From: PALSA-505 sp963762615
GTDB taxonomy: Bacteria; Actinomycetota; Actinomycetes; Streptosporangiales; Streptosporangiaceae
Assembly: GCA_963762615.1 (NCBI GenBank)
Contig: CAVXLG010000007.1
Coordinates: 26,191-90,190 of the forward strand
Length of the DNA: 64,000 bases
Direction: 5' to 3'
The notes beneath the pieces were generated by a model. It was not told the DNA's origin, made no database searches, and was given only the letters and a program-made list of their open reading frames with translations. Below, piece after piece: positions 34,717-44,140 of this stretch; position 1 is the stretch's first letter; every line of letters starts with the position of its first letter. Both the position numbers and the translations under genes were made by a program.

Positions 34717-35904
34717 TGTGCGTGCCGAAAATCTCGTCCACGTCATGCGACCAGGCGATATTCGTTGATCAGGCCACCGACGCGACCCTGTTTCCGGACG
34801 CGGTACTGGTCGAGGTCGGCCGGTTCGGGCAGCGGTTTCAGCGGCGCGGCGCCGTGCAGGGAGCGGTGCGGCCGGTGCTGGTTGTGGTGGGTCTCGTACT
34901 GGCGCAGGATCCGCCGCAGATGGGCCTGGCTCCAGATGAGGGTACGGTCCAGGAGCTCGCGGCTGCATCCCCCGATCCAGCGTTTGGCGATCGCGTTCAT
35001 GCGGGGCGTCCGCACGTTGCAGCGTACGGTCCGGATCCCGGCGCCGGTGAGGACTGCGTCGAACGCGGCGGTGAAGTTCGAACCCCGATCGCGGATCATG
35101 AACTTGACCTGGTGCGTCTGCTCGCTGAGGTCCATCAGCAAGTTGCGGGCTTGCTGCGTGGTCCATTCCCCGGTCGGGTGCAGGGTGACGCCGAGGATGC
35201 GGACGCGCCGGGCCGCGTGCTCGATCACGGCCAGGACGTAGGCCTGGCTGCCGTCGGGCAAGTCAACGGTGAAGAAGTCGCATGCCAGGATCGCCTCGGC
35301 CTGAGAACGCAGGAACTGTGACCAGGCCAGCCCGGTCCGTCGCCGGGCGGGGCCGATGCCGCTGGTCTTGAGGATCTCCCATACCGTCAACGCCGCGACC
35401 TTGACTCCCAGGCCGGCCATCTCGCCGTGGATCCGGCGGTAGCCCCAGCCTGGGTTCTCCCGGGCCAGCCGGCGGACCAGGGCCTTGATGTTCCGGCGGG
35501 TCGCCGGGCGGCCGGTCTTGCCGCGCACGGACCGCGCCGCCCGGCGGCGCCGGACGATGTCGCGGTGCCAGCGCAGGATCGTGTCCGGGGTGACCAGCAG
35601 CCGCAATCCGTGGCGGCGGGCTTTCGGTATCACGCCGGGCAGCGCCGCGAGTAGTGCCCGGTCCGCCCAGTTCAGCTTCGCGCGGCGCGGCTGCCGCCGC
35701 TGCAGGACGGCGAGCTGGTGGCGCAGGATCAAGATCTCTGCGGTCTGCCATGTCTCCTCGCGCTGGGACAGCCTCAGCCACGCGGCTAGTCGCGTGGTCA
35801 GCAGGAACACGAACCGCAGGCACATGATCGGTGATCATCACGGCGGAGCGTCAGCCGAGCAACTCTGCCGGTCAGAGCCGTGGATGCGATTCTCGGCACG
35901 CACA
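34717..35904 (-). mobile_element. insertion sequence copy A (1188 bp, 17-bp TIRs)
   Basis: The left end TGTGCGTGCCGAAAATC (34717-34733) and right end GATTCTCGGCACGCACA (35888-35904) are inverted repeats with one mismatch. They bracket one transposase gene. A second copy with the same ends lies at 49110-50292. The right end abuts the stop of the repeat-protein gene. Confidence 0.85.
34743..35825 (-). CDS. integrase-core transposase of IS copy A, catalytic Glu replaced by Lys
   Basis: A 360-residue rve-type transposase: N-terminal helical and HTH region (WQTAEILILRHQLAVLQRRQ; ENPGWGYRRIHGEMAGLGV), first Asp in LACDFFTVDLPDG, second in FMIRDRGSNFTAAF. The third catalytic position, in MNAIAERW in copy B, reads MNAIAKRW here (AAA instead of GAA). 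The frame is complete, but the enzyme should be inactive, so movement would depend on another copy. Confidence 0.85.
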   Translation of the reverse strand: MCLRFVFLLTTRLAAWLRLSQREETWQTAEILILRHQLAVLQRRQPRRAKLNWADRALLAALPGVIPKARRHGLRLLVTPDTILRWHRDIVRRRRAARSVRGKTGRPATRRNIKALVRRLARENPGWGYRRIHGEMAGLGVKVAALTVWEILKTSGIGPARRRTGLAWSQFLRSQAEAILACDFFTVDLPDGSQAYVLAVIEHAARRVRILGVTLHPTGEWTTQQARNLLMDLSEQTHQVKFMIRDRGSNFTAAFDAVLTGAGIRTVRCNVRTPRMNAIAKRWIGGCSRELLDRTLIWSQAHLRRILRQYETHHNQHRPHRSLHGAAPLKPLPEPADLDQYRVRKQGRVGGLINEYRLVA

Positions 35905-35915
35905 GCTGGAACTGG

Positions 35916-36993
35916 TCACTTCCAGGTCTTGCCGTTCCAGCGCAAGATCAGGGTCTTGGTGGCGGAGCTGCTGGTCGTGCCGACCGCCCAGGCGTTGCTG
36001 GCGGACGTGGCGGCCACGCCGGACAGGCTGCTGTCAGCCCCCGGGCTCGGGCTGGGCGCCTGCGTCCAGCTCTTGCCGTTCCAACGGAGGATCAGGGTCT
36101 TCGTGGGGTTGGTGTCGCCGCCGCTCTGGCCGACCGCCCAGGCGCTGCTGGCCGAGACGGCCGCCACGCCGTTGAGGAAAGCGCCGTCCGCGGGGGTGGG
36201 GCTGGGCACCTGCTTCCACGCTTTGCCGTTCCACCGCAGGATCACTGTATTGCCGGGGCCGCAACCGCAGCCGGTCTGGCCGACCGCCCAGGCGCTGCTG
36301 GCAGAGGTCGCGGCCACCCCGTGGAGCGGGGCGCCGCCTGCGGGGTTGGGGCTGGGCACCTGCGTCCAGGTCTTGCCGTCCCACCGCAAGATCAGCCCCT
36401 TGTACACGCCGGCATTGGTGATGGTGATGCCGACCGCCCAGGCATTACCGGCAGAAGTCGCGGCCACCCCGGTAAGGAGGTGGTGACCTGCGGAGCTCGG
36501 GCTGGGTACCCGCTTCCACGAGGTGCCGTTCCAGTGCAGAATCGCGCTCTGCCCGGCGCTAGTGGAGCCGACCGCCCAGGCGTTACTGGCGGAGGTGGCA
36601 GCCACGCTGGCGAGGCTGCTGCCTGCGGCAGCCGGGCTGGGCACCCGCTTCCACACAGTCCCGTTCCAGTGCAGGATCACGGCCCCGCCGACCGCCCAGG
36701 CGTCACTGGCAGAGACGGCAGCCACGCTGGAAGCGCCGACCGGGCTGGGCGCCCGCTTCCACACAGCGCCGTTCCAGTGCACGATCACGGCGCCGACGGC
36801 CCACGCGTTGCTGGCAGAGACGGCGGCCACGCCGGTGAACTGGCCGGTGAAGGCGACCGATGCCGGCACATCCTCGGGATCTGGTCCGGGCCACAGCAGG
36901 GGCTGCGGGTGCGGCCCCCGCAGCCACCCCCGCCGCAAGTAGCGGGACGGCGAGAACCCTGACCGAACGTGTGGCGAGCACGGGCGTACGCAC
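35916..36993 (-). pseudogene. secreted repeat (beta-propeller-like) protein, one frameshift
   Basis: The signal peptide frame (GTG 36993: SVRVLAVPLLAAGVAAGAA) shifts near 36900 into seven repeats of about 45 residues with the pattern GVAATSASNAWAVG, then ILRWNGKTWKQVPSPNP. Each repeat pairs a SASNAWAVG strand with a WNGKxWK strand, typical of small exported propeller-like repeat proteins in actinomycetes. The TGA (35916-35918) lies 12 bases before the IS copy A terminus, so the insertion landed just beyond the coding end. Function unknown; surface binding is plausible. Confidence 0.75.
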
Positions 36994-37472
36994 CGGCTGC
37001 CACCTCCCCCCTATAGGCCTGCAGGCTCAGCCGGTCCCATGATCAGGACGAGCGGCCCGCTGGCATCGGCGGAACAGCCGCAAGTGGGGACGGGGACACC
37101 GCTCGCAGCTTGAGTGTGACACGCCACACGCTCAAGGGCCAGCTGCAAATAAGGAGGAGGCTTGGTTACCCGACGCGCACGCGAGCCGATCACCCGTTCT
37201 GTCGTCACTATCGGACGCACTGTACGGCGCCGGCAGGCGCACCTAAGGCGGGTAGGCGCGCGATTATCAAGAACTCGCTGTACCGTTGGCAATCCCGACT
37301 ACAGCTGGTTCAGACCGTATGTTTATGCATCTGGCCCTTGGCGTGAAACATCCTCTTTTGCTTGATATGGAGGTGATCGTGAGGATGCGAAATCGAGCCG
37401 GCGAAGAGCGGAAATATCAGGCTTCGAGCGCGCGCTGGGCACATCGCGTGGCGGCAGGCCATATCTGAATGA
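36994..37472. other. intergenic region with a possible 29-codon ORF
   Basis: A perfect-looking GGAGGTGA site at about 37369 precedes GTG 37379, giving VRMRNRAGEERKYQASSARW and ending AAGHI at 37468. It has no recognised homology. The remainder of the gap is of mixed composition and I see no other gene. Confidence 0.3.
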
Positions 37473-38489
37473 TCAGCTGCTCTTGGCGGGGGCGTGAGTT
37501 GCTGCCTCGTTTTGACGCTGGCCGACCGCCACGACCCACCATTCGGGCTCGTACCGGTACTCGATGAGGCCCGAGGGATTGCCTTGGTACGTGGTGCCTG
37601 CTGACAGTTGCGTCTGCAGGCATGCGTCCTCGGTCAGGAGGTCTCCGCTGGCGAGCGCCGTGCTGATGCCGTAGATGAAGCCGATTGCGGGAGTCTGCCC
37701 GGCCTGGACCTGGATCGAGCCCGAGATCGGGGTGAGCACGCCGTTGTCGTTGACGGGGAGATCCGGAGGCAGCGTGATCCACAGCGGCCAGTCAACCGTC
37801 AGTGTGGCGGCTGGGCCGAACAGGCTGCCGGTGCCCACGTCGGAGATCGTGCTGACGTTGGTGAACACCATGATCGCGGCCCTGAGCGCGGTCGGGAAGA
37901 TGAACCCGAAGCTCGTCTGCGTCGTGAACCGGTAGTAGAGCCAGCTGTCTTGTGAGGCCTGCGGAAAGACATACGAGCCGATCCAGCTGTGGCTCCACCA
38001 CTTCTCGGTGTAGGGCTGCACGGTTCCCATGTCCCGCGGCTCGCCTTCGAACTCGACGCCGCCCGCAAGCAGAGCGTCGGTAGTGTAATCGCCGCTGGTT
38101 CCGGCCACGCCCGGCGTGTCGTCAACGCCCTCGGTGAACGGCGCCAGGTTAACGGCGATCCATGGCGAGAAGAACGGGCCCACGCCCGTGATAACCAAGT
38201 CAGCCGACTGCGACCGGCGCGTCCTGCTCGCCGATGCTGGCCTGTCCCGCTTCAGCAGTTCCGCCCGCCGCTTGACCAGGCCGTCGATGTAGTCGCTGAC
38301 CTTGGCGCCCGGGTCCATCCTGAGTTCTGGCACGCCTTTGAGCAGGTTCGTCACCAGAGCGAGTTCAGCTTCGGCCCGACGGTCTTCGCAGATGCGCCGG
38401 ACAACCGACGCAGGGATCAGATCGGCACCGACAGCCCGCTGCGAATCGCTCTTATGCTCACTCACTGGCTGCCCCCCATAGACGCGCAA
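37473..38489 (-). CDS. conserved-looking hypothetical protein
   Basis: A 338-residue soluble protein. GTG 38465 (VSEHKSDSQRAVG), with a GGGGGG site, is a likely true start, eight codons inside the open frame. The N-terminal part is helical and charged (RRICEDRRAEAELALVTNLL; VSDYIDGLVKRRAELLKRD). The C-terminal ~230 residues are beta-rich with many aromatics (FFSPWIAVNLAPF, SHSWIGSYVFPQ, WLYYRFTTQTSFGFIFP, EYRYEPEWWVVAVGQ). No signal peptide or membrane segment. I do not recognise the family; the layout suggests a jelly-roll or capsid-like beta fold but this is a guess. Confidence 0.6.
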   Translation of the reverse strand: MRVYGGQPVSEHKSDSQRAVGADLIPASVVRRICEDRRAEAELALVTNLLKGVPELRMDPGAKVSDYIDGLVKRRAELLKRDRPASASRTRRSQSADLVITGVGPFFSPWIAVNLAPFTEGVDDTPGVAGTSGDYTTDALLAGGVEFEGEPRDMGTVQPYTEKWWSHSWIGSYVFPQASQDSWLYYRFTTQTSFGFIFPTALRAAIMVFTNVSTISDVGTGSLFGPAATLTVDWPLWITLPPDLPVNDNGVLTPISGSIQVQAGQTPAIGFIYGISTALASGDLLTEDACLQTQLSAGTTYQGNPSGLIEYRYEPEWWVVAVGQRQNEAATHAPAKSS

Positions 38490-38878
38490 TCCCCGTGAGC
38501 CCCATGTTCGCCCGTCTGCGCTGTCCGCGCAATGGCCGGCGACGTCAGACGATCAACTGCACAGCCGGGCGATACTGAGTGAGCGTCTGATTAATCGGGG
38601 CCTGGGCAGGATGCGCTGACACGGGCATCAGTAGCAGTGACCCGGCGGCTACCGGCCACGCACCAGCATCCTCACGGACACCGGCACCATCGATAGTGGA
38701 TCAATGAGCGTCGAGCAGAAAGCCGACAAGCGGGCAGAACGGACAAATCAGAGCGAATGGCGTCAGCTCGGATAGCAGGACCTACTGCAGCGGCGCTGGT
38801 CACCGCCGGGACCTGTCGGACTCTGCTTGATGGGCGTGATTTATGCGCTGGGCCGGCGATGATCAGTGATGTGCTGCC
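38490..38878. other. intergenic region before IS copy C
   Basis: No gene is seen. It ends at the left IS terminus at 38879. Confidence 0.35.
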
Positions 38879-40104
38879 TGTAGGGTTCCAAAACTGTGTG
38901 ACGGCTCCTGACCTGCGGCGTCGTGGATTAGCCGGTGATCTTCATGCCGCCCGCTCGTACTCGCTGATCAGCCCTCCAAGAACCCTACGGCGCCGTATCT
39001 TCGCCGTCGCAAGATCGGTGATGGCGGCCGGAGCGCTCCCGCCAGCGCCCGGCGGCCGCAAGTTCAAACCCCGATGCGGCCGGTGCTGGTTGTAGTGCGC
39101 GGCGTACTCACCAAGAACCGCGGACAAGTGCCGTGGACCGGTGATGAGCATCCGGTCGGTCACCTCCGCCCGGACCGTGCGCACCCAGCGCTCAGCATAA
39201 GCGTTCGCCCTCGGGCTGCGCGGCGGGATCTTCACCACCTCGGTCCCGGCACCGGACAGCACCGCGTCGAATGCCTCGGTGAACTGGCCGGCCCGGTCCC
39301 GGACCAGGAACCGGAACCGGGCGGCGCGCTCCCCCAGGTCCATGAGCAGGTTCGGTGCCTGCTGCACGGTCCACGCGCCGTCCGGGTGCGCGGTGACGCC
39401 GAGGACGTGGACGTAACGGGTGCCCAACTCGATCACGAAGAACACGTAGACACGGCGCAAGGTAACCGCGCAGTCCACATGAAAGAAATCGCACGCCAGC
39501 ATCGTGGTGGCTTGCGTGCGCAGGAACTGCCTCCAGGTCGAACCGGCTGCGCCGCGGTGCGGGCGGGATCCGCGGCCGCTTCAGCACCCGCCGCACGGTG
39601 GAGGCGCCGACCCTGATGCCGAGGCCGAGCAGCTCGCCCAGGATCCGCCGGTAGCCCCAGCCCGGGTTCTCCCGTGCCATCCGCTCGATCAGCGCCGCAA
39701 TCTGGGGATCCACGGCCGGCCTGCCGCCTCGGCGGGGATACGTCCATCGCCACCGGACCAGCCGCCGGTGCCAGCACAGGAGCGTAGCGGGCGTGACCAG
39801 GCGGCTCATCCGCAACGATCTGGGGAGCAGCCTGGCCAGGGCGGCAAGCACTGCCCGGTCGGCCCAGTCCAGCTTCGGTCTGGGGTTCTGCCGCCGCAGC
39901 ACCGCCACCTCATGGCGCAAGATGAGCAGCTCAGCATCCTTGGCGGCCGCAGAGCGCGCGAGCAAAGCTATCCAGCCGGTCATGCGGACGAAGATCAGGT
40001 AGAGCATCCGGGCAGTCACGAACCAGTGATCCTGCCAGCCCCACAACCATCGCCGCAGACGAACCCGCAGGTCAGCCGCCTATGCCCCGTTTTGGAACCC
40101 TACA
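38879..40104 (-). mobile_element. insertion sequence copy C (1226 bp, 16-bp TIRs)
   Basis: The left end TGTAGGGTTCCAAAAC (38879-38894) and right end GTTTTGGAACCCTACA (40089-40104) are perfect inverted repeats. The enclosed transposase is frameshifted. A truncated relative with the same right end lies at 41475-41875. Confidence 0.85.
38942..40046 (-). pseudogene. integrase-core transposase of IS copy C, frameshifted
   Basis: The N-terminal part (MLYLIFVRMTGWIALLARSA, ENPGWGYRRILGELLGLGIR) reads from 40046 to about 39540. The catalytic part (LACDFFHVDC, FLVRDRAGQFTEAF, NAYAERWVRTVRAE) is in another frame from about 39530. All three acidic residues are present, so a single indel has broken the gene. 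Confidence 0.82.
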
Positions 40105-40613
40105 CCCGGTGTCCAGCCGTCGCGCTCAGCGCACTGGTGAGCAATGCGGATGCTGGCCCGGCCGTATATAGCGTTCCGCCCGGGGATCGGGATGCTCTGC
40201 TCCTGAGGCGGGTGAAGGCCAGCCTATCCGGGCCGTCAGTGTGCTGGTATCTGCTGCGATGAGGTAGCCGGGTGACGAACTCCGGGACGGGCGCCCGCGT
40301 CCTGAGGCGCCTGTCCCCTACGTTTGTGCGGCCGCAGACACGCAGGGTTTGCGAGCGCGACACGAGCTGCGCGGCTTCACACGCTGCCCGCGCCGGCGAC
40401 AGGTGGAGCTGCCCGAATTCACGCATACCCAGCCGCGCTTTCCTGCCGAGCGCCCGATAAGCGGGGCGAGCTGGTTCGCCCGGCTGCCTGAGGCTGGCGT
40501 CCCGCTCCTGATTCAGGCACACCGAAACGGCAATAGCGGGCGGCGGACTGGTGATCGGGCCTGCTGGCAAGCGCGCTGGTGGCGGCGAGTCCCTGCCCTG
40601 CATGAGCCTGCGT
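40105..40613. other. intergenic region between IS copy C and the ACT gene
   Basis: No gene can be supported. Frames here lack ribosome sites and protein-like composition. Confidence 0.35.
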
Positions 40614-40993
40614 CTACTGGAGCGCGGCGCGGGCGCTTTCCAGATCATCGGTGGCAATCACGATCTTCACCCCCCGAACGTGGTGTAGGCAAGCTCGACG
40701 TTGACGTTGGCGCCGGCGAGCCGCCGGGTCAGCTCGCCGAGGGCCATGGGCCGGTCCTCGATCTCGACCACCAGGACCTCGCGCTGGTCGGCGATGCCTA
40801 TTCCGGCGCGCTGGAGCGCGGCCCGGCATCGGGTCACGGCCTGGTCGTCCAGGAGCACGTGCACGACGCCCCTGCCCTCACCGGTGAAGGCCGCGAGGCC
40901 GCGGATACTGACCCCGGCCTCGCCCGCAACCTCCCCCAGCCGGGCCAGCTCACCCGGCCGGTGCTCGAGAATAACTGTCAGGTCCGTGGGCAT
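40614..40993 (-). pseudogene. tandem ACT-domain protein, frameshift at a G run
   Basis: Two ACT-like halves: PTDLTVILEHRPGELARLGE and EDRPMALGELTRRLAGANVN, small-molecule (often amino acid) binding domains. The frame stops prematurely at TTC GGG GGG TGA. With one more G the family ending (ELAYTTFGGVK, then IVIATDDLESARAAL and the TAG at 40614-40616) is restored. The C run at about 40670-40675 on the plus strand is therefore the site of a one-base homopolymer loss. About 125 residues when corrected. Role unknown; stand-alone ACT proteins are usually regulatory. Confidence 0.75.
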
Positions 40994-41474
40994 CGCATCC
41001 TGATCGTCCCACCGCGGCCGGCATCCGGGCAATCCTGCCGTGACCGGACCCGCCCGGCGTCACGGTGGCGCGACGTCTCCTGGTGCGCTGACGGCCATGG
41101 TCTTTGGCCGCCGAGCACGCGGCGCCGGCCACAGCGGGGCCGGCCCGCGATTGCCGGGGTACCGCCCCGGCGCCCGCCCGGCCAGCGCGGATCGTCACCA
41201 GCCGGGCCGGCGTGGCTGGGCTGAGCGGGCAGCGGTTCGCGGTGGCATCCGGCGAGGGCATGGATCACGATGGTTGCCGGGCGAGGGCCGCTCCCAGGCC
41301 CGCGGGCATCGCCGGACGGGCTCGTCCTCGCGCCGGCCGCGACGGGCCCTGCCCGGGGCTTTCGCGCCGCCATCGGGCAGGCGGGCTGGCGCGGTGCGCG
41401 CGACGAGCGGCGGCGCCAGGACAGGAGGATGGGTAAGAGTCGCGGCCACCGGAACCTCAGCACGTGCCACGAGC
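40994..41474. other. GC-rich stretch without a supported gene
   Basis: Several long frames are open on both strands, but none looks like a protein. It separates the ACT gene from the truncated IS. Confidence 0.35.
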
Positions 41475-41875
41475 CTGACATCGACCGGCGGCCTGCCGCC
41501 CTTTGGGGATAGGCCCACCGCCAGCGAACCAGCCGCCGGTGCCAGCCCAGCAGCGTATCCGCCTGCACCAGCCGGCTCATCCGCAGCGGTCTCGGGAGCA
41601 GCCGGGCCAAGGCGGCGAGCACCGCCCGGCCCGCCCAGTCCAGCCTCGGCCTGGAGTACTGGCGCCGCAGCACCCAGACCTCCTGGCGCAGCACCAGCAG
41701 CTCGCATCTTTCGACGCCGGCGAACCCGCCAGCAGCACCATCCAGCCAGTCAGGCGGACGAACATCAGATACAGCATCCGGACCATCACAAGCCCGCGAC
41801 CCTGCCAGCCCCAGCGCCCATCACCGCTGGCATACTCGCAGGCCAGCTAACTATCCCCCGTTTTGGAACCCCACA
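41475..41875 (-). mobile_element. truncated IS copy D (relative of copy C)
   Basis: The right terminus GTTTTGGAACCCCACA (41860-41875) and the N-terminal third of the transposase (MVRMLYLMFVRLTGWMVLLA, then LRQEVWVLRRQYSRPRLDWA and LLGWHRRLVRWRWAYPQR, in two frames) match IS copy C. The catalytic part and left end are missing. Confidence 0.75.
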
Positions 41876-41878
41876 AGC

Positions 41879-41990
41879 ACCCGTGACTGGTGTGGCCTAC
41901 CAGACTGTCCGGCGGGCCATGCGCGAGCTACGCGAGCGCGGCCTGATTGTGTCCGTGGTCGGCAAGGGGATCTTCGTCACCAGTTCCTGA
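41879..41990 (+). pseudogene. GntR-type winged-helix regulator, C-terminal remnant
   Basis: Directly after the IS terminus the frame TGVAYQTVRRAMRELRERGL, then IVSVVGKGIFVTSS is the second half of a GntR HTH. The N-terminal part was lost at the IS junction. Confidence 0.6.
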
Positions 41991-42031
41991 TCAAGCCGCC
42001 CGCGCAGAACCCCGACGCTACGCTGCGCGCC

Positions 42032-42301
42032 TTAGCCGTCGTTACCTGTTCCTACCTGCGCGCCAGCGCGTCGCTCTGCATCGCTCTCGGCGGCTGGTGG
42101 TGGCTCAAGGGTGCCACTTCGACCTACGTAGTACCGAGTGGGGATGGGTGGTTCAGGAGGTGTGAAACGCGGGACTGTCTGCTCGTCACCACCGTTGGCG
42201 GACTGGCCGCTTGGAGCAGGCGGCGAGGTGTCCGTCGCGGTCTGGGCTTCGTCAGTCACGTAATTAGCATAGTCGCACGGGCATTCATGTGGCGCGGGCA
42301 A
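42032..42301 (-). CDS. small Pro-rich hypothetical protein
   Basis: Eighty-nine residues from a TTG start overlapping the end of the upstream membrane-protein gene by 17 nt (PAPHECPCDYANYVTDEAQT, later PRFTPPEPPIPTRYYVG). The composition is low complexity. It may be a coupled partner of the membrane protein or a chance frame. Confidence 0.35.
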   Translation of the reverse strand: MPAPHECPCDYANYVTDEAQTATDTSPPAPSGQSANGGDEQTVPRFTPPEPPIPTRYYVGRSGTLEPPPAAESDAERRAGAQVGTGNDG

Positions 42302-42815
42302 TGAGGGCGATAACGACGCCCGCGCCTGCCAGGAGGAGACTCAGATTGAACAATCGCCCCTTGAGCACCAGCTTTCGCTCATTGACCGTCCACGCCAGCG
42401 TCACGTCGCTCAGCGTCAACGTTTTTGCTTCTCCTGGTTCCAGACTGGCGTAACCAGCGAAGCTCTCGGGATTGGGCGCGTCCTCGTACCTGCGGACTAC
42501 GAAGACGACCAGGGCAATCACTATCGACAAGATCAGGATTGAGGCGAAGGTAGCTCTCGCCCACGGGGCGAGGTGACTGGTGGCTAGGAATACGCCTGTT
42601 GCGGCCACCAGCGCGGCTATGAGAACGCCTGCCTTGTTGTCAAGCTGATCGATTGCGGCGAGCTGCTCGGTGAGCTTGGTACGCGCGACGTCGTAGACCA
42701 GGTCGATCGCAGCCGGTACCTGGGCGGGCTTAGCGATGTTTCCTGGTGGCGGCGCCGTGGCTCGCTGCGGCCCGTAGAGCAGCCTCCTGCCCGCGCGGCT
42801 CAGCCAGTCCAACAC
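42285..42815 (-). CDS. three-TM membrane protein resembling SLATT/Pycsar-effector type
   Basis: A 176-residue protein. An N-terminal amphipathic stretch (DVARTKLTEQLAAIDQLDNK) leads straight into two membrane segments (AGVLIAALVAATGVFLAT; FASILILSIVIALVVFVV). A cytoplasmic segment and a third TM (LFNLSLLLAGAGVVIALIAR) follow. The E-Q-x3-ID-x-LD-x-KAG motif before the first TM recalls predicted nucleotide-sensing membrane effectors (SLATT, Pycsar TM effectors). No cyclase is next to it, so the defence link is only suggestive. Confidence 0.6.
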   Translation of the reverse strand: MLDWLSRAGRRLLYGPQRATAPPPGNIAKPAQVPAAIDLVYDVARTKLTEQLAAIDQLDNKAGVLIAALVAATGVFLATSHLAPWARATFASILILSIVIALVVFVVRRYEDAPNPESFAGYASLEPGEAKTLTLSDVTLAWTVNERKLVLKGRLFNLSLLLAGAGVVIALIARAT

Positions 42816-42960
42816 TGTCCTTTCTTATCCTACGGCTGTGGCATGAGCCTGAGCTTTGACGGACTTCGCCCTGCGCGGTACAGGGATGCCGTTCGTCGTC
42901 CGCCGCTCGGGATCCGGCGTTGCTTTTGATCTTGATGTTGGCCCCGCAGCGGCGTTCGGC

Positions 42961-43191
42961 TTATTGCTTGCGGCTAAAGATCACCAACGCGATGGCGATG
43001 CCGATGCCGATTGTCCCGTATTCGTGCCAGAGCAGCGTCTGAGCTTCTGGCGGCAGCGCCTGCTGGATAATGGGTGCACCGATCGCCAGGAGCCAGACGA
43101 GCACCAAGGCGAGCACCTGCGTGATGCTGAACCTGGCGGTGCCTGTGGGTGCCGGAAACTGTGTCACTTCATGCGACCTGGTCATATTCAT
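42961..43191 (-). CDS. small two-TM membrane protein, start altered by IS remnant
   Basis: Seventy-six residues with membrane segments FSITQVLALVLVWLLAIGAP and GTIGIGIAIALVIFSRK. The first ~10 residues are encoded by the adjacent IS remnant, so the original start is uncertain. Function unknown. Confidence 0.45.
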   Translation of the reverse strand: MNMTRSHEVTQFPAPTGTARFSITQVLALVLVWLLAIGAPIIQQALPPEAQTLLWHEYGTIGIGIAIALVIFSRKQ

Positions 43192-43350
43192 GGATCAAGC
43201 CGCCGGGCCGGTCCCGCCGCAGCACCTGGATACGTGTGCCTGCTGCACGTGGATGCCGGTGCCCTGCGGGCGGTTTCTGCTGCAGTGTCCGGTGCGGCCG
43301 GTGCGTGTTGTAGTGATCGGCGTACTCGCCGGGAACCTGTTGGGCTCGAA
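43158..43350 (-). pseudogene. integrase-core transposase remnant (C terminus)
   Basis: The minus strand reads a tail DRPGGLIHEYDQVA, matching the VGGLINEYRLVA end of IS copy A, with an upstream HRPH-type motif region. The DNA shares ATGCGACC, then TATTC, with copy A's left end. Only about 190 bp survive. Confidence 0.6.
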
Positions 43351-43546
43351 TACACGATCGTGGCGGTGACCTGCTTCATCTTGTAGCAGCGCGAGGCTGT
43401 CAGGCGGCGATCTGGTATTCGTATGTGAGCCCGCTGAGGATTTGTTCCGGCCGGCAGCCACCCCCATTACGCCCCTGGGCGCACAACCGACAATCTGCTT
43501 GCCTCCACCACTCGACCCCGTCAGCAAGCGTCACGCGGATATTCGG

Positions 43547-43703
43547 CATGGCCAGGCAATTGCAGGTTCACCCGGCCACCCGCGACTACCTGCACCAGCG
43601 TGGCGTCACGGTGCATGTCGCCGAGACCCGCGAGGCAGTGAAGATCTACAACGGGCTGGCCGGGCGCGGCCTGGCCGCCGGGTGGTTCCATTCGACCTGC
43701 TGA
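43547..43703 (+). pseudogene. Mth938-like (DUF498) domain protein, C-terminal remnant
   Basis: MARQLQVHPATRDYLHQRGV, then TVHVAETREAVKIYNGLAGR and a terminal WFHSTC resemble the last ~50 residues of Mth938-like proteins, which normally have ~120 residues. The N-terminal half is absent, though an in-frame ATG is present. Expression of the stub is doubtful. Confidence 0.6.
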
Positions 43704-43909
43704 TTTCCGCTGCCGCTTACCCAGAAAAGCGCAGGTCACAGCCCGATACTTGGCCGACGGTCACTGTCCTGTCTCAGTCGTCGTGGTGAGGCCGCCGGGG
43801 GCGGAAATTCACCATGGGTCGGCCAGGAACTGCGGGACGAGCTGGTTCTGAAGACTAGGACCGTGTGGCCTAACGATCATGGCGAGTTTCGCCAATCAAG
43901 ACCTTATGG

Positions 43910-44140
43910 TCAGACTGGCAGCCTGCTCGGCGACTCTCCGGTGTAGTCGTAAACCATGATCAGGTTCGCGTTTCCCCGGAGCCAGTTCAGGTCCTGCTCG
44001 CACGAGTACTTGCTTTCGTAGGTCTGGCCCGACGAACCGAAAACCCTGCTGCTGGCACCATGCAGGCACCAGTAATACCTGCCGTGGCGGTCTTTGAGGA
44101 TCTTGAACTCGGGTTGTTTTGCCTGCCCCATCCGCACCAC
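43910..44140 (-). CDS. YegP-type DUF1508 domain protein
   Basis: Seventy-six residues; the ATG four codons in (MGQAKQ) may be the real start. FKILKDRHGRYYWCLHG, then SGQTYESKYSCEQDLNWLRG follows the DUF1508 repeat pattern of a short beta-hairpin unit with a conserved Y-x-S-K-x-x-C. YegP-type proteins are small soluble proteins of unclear function. Confidence 0.65.
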   Translation of the reverse strand: MVRMGQAKQPEFKILKDRHGRYYWCLHGASSRVFGSSGQTYESKYSCEQDLNWLRGNANLIMVYDYTGESPSRLPV

